Origin: Anaerolineae bacterium
GTDB lineage: Bacteria; Chloroflexota; Anaerolineae; JAAYZQ01
Length of the DNA: 9,684 bases
Assembly: GCA_016926595.1 (NCBI GenBank)
Contig: JAFGOG010000465.1
Location: forward strand, 1-9,684
Reading direction: 5' to 3'
Position 1 is the stretch's first letter; every line of letters begins with the position of its first letter. The position numbers and the translations under genes were made by a program. Shown here in pieces: positions 5,891 to 9,684 of the stretch. The notes under the pieces are model-generated. The model worked only from the letters and a program-made list of their open reading frames with translations. It ran no database searches and was not told the origin of the DNA.

Positions 5891-8800
5891 TTACCTGTTG
5901 ACCAGGGCGGGCAGGCAGACCCTGAAAGGCGTTATGCCCTCGCTGACGTCGTCCACCCAGACGTACAGCGGCCCGCCAGGCGATTCGCGGCTCAGAACAA
6001 AGCGCACGACTACCTGCTGCCCGGCGAAACCGCTCACGTCCACCCACCCGTGGGTCCAGGTCTCGACGTCAAGCGACAGAACTTCAGTGATGGTCGATGA
6101 CGGGCCCTCGATCGTGACCGCCAGGCTGTCGCCAGGCGCCGCCAGGCCGCTCACCCGGTAGACCCATGCCAGGGTGGCCTGTCCGCTGGCCGGCACCGGC
6201 GCCTCCTGGCTGGCCGCCCAGATCCAGGGGTCCAACGCTCCCGGCAGGGGAGGCCAGGACATTCCCAGGCTGTCGGCCAAGCCTGTCGGCAGGACCCCCA
6301 TTTCGAGGGCATAAGCTCCGGTATAGCCCACCCCTTGGGCCCGGCCCGGCGGAGCGGTCCCTTCTAGTTGCCAGCCGCCGTCCACCTCGAAAGTGCCGTT
6401 CTGAATGAAATTTGAGGCCGGCGGCAGGTAGAAATCGACGCCCTCTACATCTCCGTTCACCACGACGCCATACCTGGGCGGCAGCGATCCATACAGAGGA
6501 TTGCTCGCCGACACTTCATAGGTGCCTGTGTCCAGCAGCCCCAGGGTATAGTGGCCGCCCGCATCGGCGACACCCTGGTTGAGCGCGGCCGGCTGGCTGC
6601 TGGCCGCCGCGCCAGGAACCGGCCGGCCCCTGTGATCGTAAACGCTGCCGCCAAGTAGATAGCCAACCACGACGGTGGTCGTGTCGCCCTGTTGGGTATA
6701 GTCGGTCTCGGTGTTGCCGGCCACGTCACGGGCGATCGACCGGAAGCGGTAGGTGTTGCCTACCGTCCCCGGGTAGGTCGCCGACCCGGCGGCCTGGTGG
6801 TCCAGCCAGACAGTCCAGGCGCCGCCGTTCTGGCGGACCTGGATGGTATAGTCGACCAGGCCCGATGCGCCGTCAGCCCCCTGCCAGCTTACCAGAAAAG
6901 GACCCTTCACCAGAGGTGGGGAGGAGGCATAGGACATGGGTGGAGTAGCGTCGATCCAGAAGGGCCCCAGGTGCAGCGCACTGGCCGTCCAGTTGCCGGC
7001 CTTGTCGGCCGTGCGCAGGTGGAAATAGTGGTTCTTGCCGTCGGCTAATGCCGGGCTGGTGGCGCTGGTTACCTCAACCGGCAGATCCACGACCGTATCG
7101 GGCAGCGTACCGGGCGCCGTGTCCCACACGACCGAATAGCCTGCCACCCCGCTCTTGTCGTCGGCGGCGCCCGACCAGACTGCCTGCACCTGCCTGGAGG
7201 TCGACCAGGCGCCAGGTGTGTGGGATGGACTGCTGAGGCTGGTCGGGTTGGTCGGCGGGAGGATGTCGAACAGGAGAAAGCCGGTGTGGCGCACGTCGTG
7301 ATGCCAGGTGGGCCAGCTTGGCTGCCCGTCCACCGACTGGCCGGTCCAGACGGAGATCATACCCTGCTTGGGGTTGCCCGGGTTCTGCCCGCCGATGACG
7401 ACCTCGGCGTCGCCGTCGCCGTCCAGGTCGCCGACCGCTGGCGTGCCATAGATGCTGTATTGGGCCCAAAAACTCACATCGGTGGTGGGCGCATGATTCC
7501 GCTGGCACCCAGCGTGGTTAGGGGGATCGTACTGGGGATTGCTATAGTCGGTATAATAGGTGCCGTCGTGGTTGAGGATGGCGATCTCCCACATGTGGCT
7601 GATCAGGATTTCAGACCAGGTATCGCCGTCCACGTCGGCGATAATCGGCGAGGCCAGGGTGCCCATCGAATTGCCAAACATGTCACAGACCCGGCGCTGG
7701 AAAAGGGCCGCGCCGTCGTGACCGCGCCAGGCATAGAGTAAAGTGCCGTCGCCGCCATTGTCCCCAACCAAAGCCGCGATGGCCACATCCAGCCAGCCGT
7801 CCTTGTCCAGGTCGCCGAGGGCCGGCGAAGCGAAAACGCGGCCCACGGTCGGCTTGCGCCACTTGAGGACAAGCCGGTCGACGGGGCTTGCGCCGCTGGG
7901 ATTATAGTCATAAGCGGACACATAGTAGCCCTTGCCGGCCAGGAAGAGACCGGTGCCCACCACAATCTCGTTGGCCCCATCGTTGTCCAGATCGGCGGCA
8001 GCCGGAGATGAATAGACATCCTGGTCCATCCACTCCCTGGCCAGGGCATTGCCGTTGGCGTCAAAGACATAGAGGTAACCGCCGGTAGGATCGCCCCAGA
8101 CGTTGCCCTGGTAAATGTCGGCGCCGGTGATGATCTCGGGGACGCCGTCGCCGGTCAGATCGGCCAGGGCCGGCGAAGACCAGAAAGTGTCCTCGTTGTA
8201 AAAGCCGTGGCCGCCGCAGTATGTGCCCGGCAGGATGCCCGGCAGGTTGCCCCACAGCGGCTCCCCATACTTGTTCAAAAGGTAGAAACACTGATCCCAG
8301 GCGCCGAAAGCGATCTCGATCTCTCCGTCGCCGTTCACGTCGCCGATGGCCGGCGTGGCAATGACGCCGTCGGTCCAGCCGTCTGGGTTGTGGTTTAGCC
8401 AGTCCTGCGTGTCAAAAGGCCAATGAAAGGGCGGCGTATTGAGCTCGGCGCCGGTAAGACCGTCGAGGGCAGTAACCCCGCCGTCCCAACACTGAGAGTC
8501 GGTCGAGCCGCCCATGGCGACGACCACGTCTGGATGTCCGTCGCCGTTGAGGTCGGCCGCGCTGGGGGTCGAGTTGACCCGCGCCCGGACCTCTGTCTGC
8601 CACATCAGAGAGCCATTGGAGCGGTAGGCATAAACCATGCCCTTACAGCCCAACTGGTTGCCGTTCAGATTGGGACCGGCTATGACGATTTCCAATGCGC
8701 CGTTGCCGTCCAGGTCGACCAGCGTCGGCGACGAGCCCCAGTATATATAGCCTCCGCTGAGGCCCACCGGAAAGCCGGGCTGCCACGGCGGCAAGTTGTT

Positions 8801-8935
8801 CTGCCACTCGGGCTCAGCGTCCTGCAGGGATTGCACCTGGCTGGTCGCCTGTCCCGGCCAGGCCAATGCCGCGACGAGCCAAACCAGGATCAACCAGGCG
8901 CCGATCCCTTTCCAGAAGAGCCGGCTTTGCTTCAT
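5891..8935 (-). CDS. Secreted FG-GAP/VCBS beta-propeller protein with Ig-like, CarboxypepD_reg-like and jelly-roll domains
   Basis: A complete 1014-residue exported protein. Residues 1-35 are a signal peptide: basic MKQSRLFWKG, a hydrophobic stretch to about 26, and a likely cut near GQATS. Eight FG-GAP-type repeats follow at about 68, 121, 192, 253, 309, 369, 428 and 497, each of the form S-P-x-x-x-D-L-D-G-D-G-x-x-E-I-V-I-G; the Asp/Asn/Gly loops are calcium-binding in this fold. Repeat 7 (DVDGDTWSE) lacks the usual loop Gly. HHDVRHTGF at 545-553 is the pattern that often closes such propellers. Two Ig/Fn3-like modules (about 560-660 and 662-755) follow, then a CarboxypepD_reg-like fold (about 758-838; GGSVYDHRGRPVPGA), then a beta-sandwich (about 841-1000; NFIQNGTFE, YVWVDDV), and the tail FRVCLPALVNR. 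It starts inside the stop codon of the upstream GT4 gene (ATGA overlap). It probably acts at the cell surface in adhesion or glycan binding; no catalytic motif is visible. Confidence 0.93.
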   Translation of the reverse strand: MKQSRLFWKGIGAWLILVWLVAALAWPGQATSQVQSLQDAEPEWQNNLPPWQPGFPVGLSGGYIYWGSSPTLVDLDGNGALEIVIAGPNLNGNQLGCKGMVYAYRSNGSLMWQTEVRARVNSTPSAADLNGDGHPDVVVAMGGSTDSQCWDGGVTALDGLTGAELNTPPFHWPFDTQDWLNHNPDGWTDGVIATPAIGDVNGDGEIEIAFGAWDQCFYLLNKYGEPLWGNLPGILPGTYCGGHGFYNEDTFWSSPALADLTGDGVPEIITGADIYQGNVWGDPTGGYLYVFDANGNALAREWMDQDVYSSPAAADLDNDGANEIVVGTGLFLAGKGYYVSAYDYNPSGASPVDRLVLKWRKPTVGRVFASPALGDLDKDGWLDVAIAALVGDNGGDGTLLYAWRGHDGAALFQRRVCDMFGNSMGTLASPIIADVDGDTWSEILISHMWEIAILNHDGTYYTDYSNPQYDPPNHAGCQRNHAPTTDVSFWAQYSIYGTPAVGDLDGDGDAEVVIGGQNPGNPKQGMISVWTGQSVDGQPSWPTWHHDVRHTGFLLFDILPPTNPTSLSSPSHTPGAWSTSRQVQAVWSGAADDKSGVAGYSVVWDTAPGTLPDTVVDLPVEVTSATSPALADGKNHYFHLRTADKAGNWTASALHLGPFWIDATPPMSYASSPPLVKGPFLVSWQGADGASGLVDYTIQVRQNGGAWTVWLDHQAAGSATYPGTVGNTYRFRSIARDVAGNTETDYTQQGDTTTVVVGYLLGGSVYDHRGRPVPGAAASSQPAALNQGVADAGGHYTLGLLDTGTYEVSASNPLYGSLPPRYGVVVNGDVEGVDFYLPPASNFIQNGTFEVDGGWQLEGTAPPGRAQGVGYTGAYALEMGVLPTGLADSLGMSWPPLPGALDPWIWAASQEAPVPASGQATLAWVYRVSGLAAPGDSLAVTIEGPSSTITEVLSLDVETWTHGWVDVSGFAGQQVVVRFVLSRESPGGPLYVWVDDVSEGITPFRVCLPALVNR
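6239..6264. repeat. Intragenic palindromic repeat type 1, copy C
   Basis: Twenty-three of 26 bp are identical to copy B (8961-8986), with transitions only. The right arm is degenerate (gccagg instead of gccggg), so the hairpin is weaker than in A and B. It lies in the beta-sandwich domain of the FG-GAP protein, residues 891-899 (GMSWPPLPG), in a different reading frame from copies A and B. Confidence 0.7.
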
Positions 8936-9684
8936 GACAAGGATCTTTCTAGTCGAGCCATCCCGGCAGGAGAGGCCGGGGCATTCTGCTCGATATAGTT
9001 TCTCAACATCTCGGCCACCCGGCCGGGCGACATATCCTCCAGGCGGCGCCTCTGCCCGGCGATCACCCGCTCGCGGACCGCCTGGTTCCGGACCAGAAGG
9101 TCGATCAGCTCGGCGATCAGATCGTATCGCTTGGCGTCGACCAACACCCCCGCTCCCCCCATGGCATACGGCACGCCGGTCGAGCGGTAGGCGATCACCG
9201 GCACGTCAAAGGCCATCGCCTCAACCAACGGGATGCAAAACCCTTCGTGCTCACTCAGACACAGAAACAGGTCCGCCGCCTGGTAGTACCCGCCCAGGCC
9301 TTCGCGCAGTCCAACGGCGCCCGGCAAAACGACCGCGTCCGACAGGCCGAGGGCCGCCGCCATCGCCTCCAGCTCCAGCCGGTAGCCCGGCGCGTTCGAG
9401 TCAGAGCCGACCAGCAGCAGCCGCGAGTGGGGGTTGACCAGGTGATGGTAAGCGTTGAACGCCCGGAGTAGATCGTCCTGGCGCTTGTTGGGCGCCAGGC
9501 GCCCGACAAAAAGCAGGTTGACCGTGTCGCCGTTCCGGCCCCCTGGGCCGGGGCCTTTGTACCGGGCAAGCACCTCTTGCCCAGCCGCGCTGTCCGCCGA
9601 AGCCCTCAGCGCCTCGAACGTGACCAGGTAGGGCAGCACCTCGACGCGGCGAAAGCCGAGGGCAAGCATCTCCTGGCGATCATA
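8932..9684 (-). CDS. GT4 glycosyltransferase, C-terminal donor domain (5' end outside window)
   Basis: The frame is open from the right window edge, giving the last 250 residues; the true start lies beyond 9684. VNLLFVGRLAPNKRQDDLLRAF (about 55-76 of the visible part) is the first strand of the nucleotide-sugar domain with the R/K pair that contacts phosphates. RLLLVGSDSNAPGY follows, and the EX7E motif is E147-GFCIPLV-E155, followed by AMAFDVPVIAYRSTGVPYAMGGAGVL. This is a retaining GT-B fold of family GT4. The C-terminal NAPASPAGMARLERS is encoded largely by a copy of the 25-bp palindromic repeat and looks like a non-conserved tail. The stop TGA shares bases with the ATG of the FG-GAP gene, so the two are co-translated. 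Substrate unknown. Confidence 0.9.
   Translation of the reverse strand, partial: YDRQEMLALGFRRVEVLPYLVTFEALRASADSAAGQEVLARYKGPGPGGRNGDTVNLLFVGRLAPNKRQDDLLRAFNAYHHLVNPHSRLLLVGSDSNAPGYRLELEAMAAALGLSDAVVLPGAVGLREGLGGYYQAADLFLCLSEHEGFCIPLVEAMAFDVPVIAYRSTGVPYAMGGAGVLVDAKRYDLIAELIDLLVRNQAVRERVIAGQRRRLEDMSPGRVAEMLRNYIEQNAPASPAGMARLERSLS
8956..8986. repeat. Intragenic palindromic repeat type 1, copy B
   Basis: Arms cccggc (8962-8967) and gccggg (8975-8980) flank a 7-nt loop, as in copy A. It encodes part of the C-terminal tail of the partial GT4 gene (NAPASPAGM). Its reading frame differs from copies A and C. Confidence 0.75.
9535..9551. repeat. GC-rich inverted repeat in the partial GT4 gene
   Basis: A perfect 7-bp inverted repeat (ccggccc, cct, gggccgg) lies where the protein reads GPGPGGRNG, just before the conserved VNLLFVGRL strand. 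The Gly/Pro-rich segment looks like a linker insertion. It is not a copy of either repeat family, and at this G+C it could be chance. Confidence 0.35.

Noticed and set aside
6000..8760. Recurrent gtcgccgtccaggtcg-like DNA repeats
   Set aside because: They are the codons of the D-L-D-G-D-G loops in the FG-GAP repeats, so they are protein-level repeats rather than a CRISPR array or DNA element.
8423..8998. Plus-strand frame opposite the start of the FG-GAP gene
   Set aside because: It is a shadow of the repetitive Asp/Gly codons of the FG-GAP repeats and has no domain or ribosome-binding site.
9491..9504. Tandem ggcgcc palindromes (ggcgccaggcgcc)
   Set aside because: They are only two hexamers in a GC-rich coding region, explained by the conserved G-R-L-A-P-N codons.
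1..9684. tRNA, rRNA, CRISPR, insertion sequence or integrase signatures
   Set aside because: I saw none on either strand. No terminal inverted repeats with a transposase and no cloverleaf-like segment were found by eye.

Overview
This is a GC-rich window (about 60-70% G+C in most genes) from a bacterial chromosome or large contig. Every gene I can support reads on the minus strand. The content is a cell-surface polysaccharide or glycoconjugate locus: four GT4-type glycosyltransferases (two cut by the window edges), one GT2 polyprenyl-phosphate-type glycosyltransferase, one large polytopic membrane protein that looks like a GT-C-type glycosyltransferase, and one large secreted FG-GAP beta-propeller protein. 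The protein style suggests Chloroflexota (Anaerolineae/Caldilineae-like): runs of GT4 genes, secreted FG-GAP proteins, and a C-terminal tail of the 'V-x-L-P-x-L-V' kind. That placement is inference, not something I could test.

In transcription order (right to left) the window splits into two units. Unit 1 is the 3' part of a GT4 gene (9684-8932), overlapping by ATGA the FG-GAP gene (8935-5891). It ends at a strong hairpin plus T-tract terminator (5801-5838). A 151-bp intergenic region follows, carrying a good sigma70-type promoter (TTGACA, 17 nt, TAAACT) only 10 nt upstream of the next ATG, so the mRNA is probably nearly leaderless. Unit 2 is GT4 (5739-4405), GT4 (4427-3279), GT-C-like membrane protein (3279-1270), GT2 (1262-378) and GT4 (365-1, running off the window). 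Its genes overlap or lie within about 12 bp of each other, so it is almost certainly one operon.

A working model: the cytoplasmic GT4 enzymes build a glycan on a lipid carrier. The GT2 enzyme charges polyprenyl phosphate with one sugar, and the GT-C-like protein uses that donor outside the membrane. The FG-GAP protein is exported and may bind, present or carry the glycan. Sugars and final product cannot be read from sequence.

The least expected structure is not a gene. Two families of short palindromic repeats lie inside coding sequence. One (about 25 bp, three copies in three different genes) is translated in all three reading frames. The other (27 bp, two copies plus a weaker third) is always read in the same frame as T-E-I-P-x-R-G. 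They look like small interspersed palindromic elements that have entered or persisted within genes.
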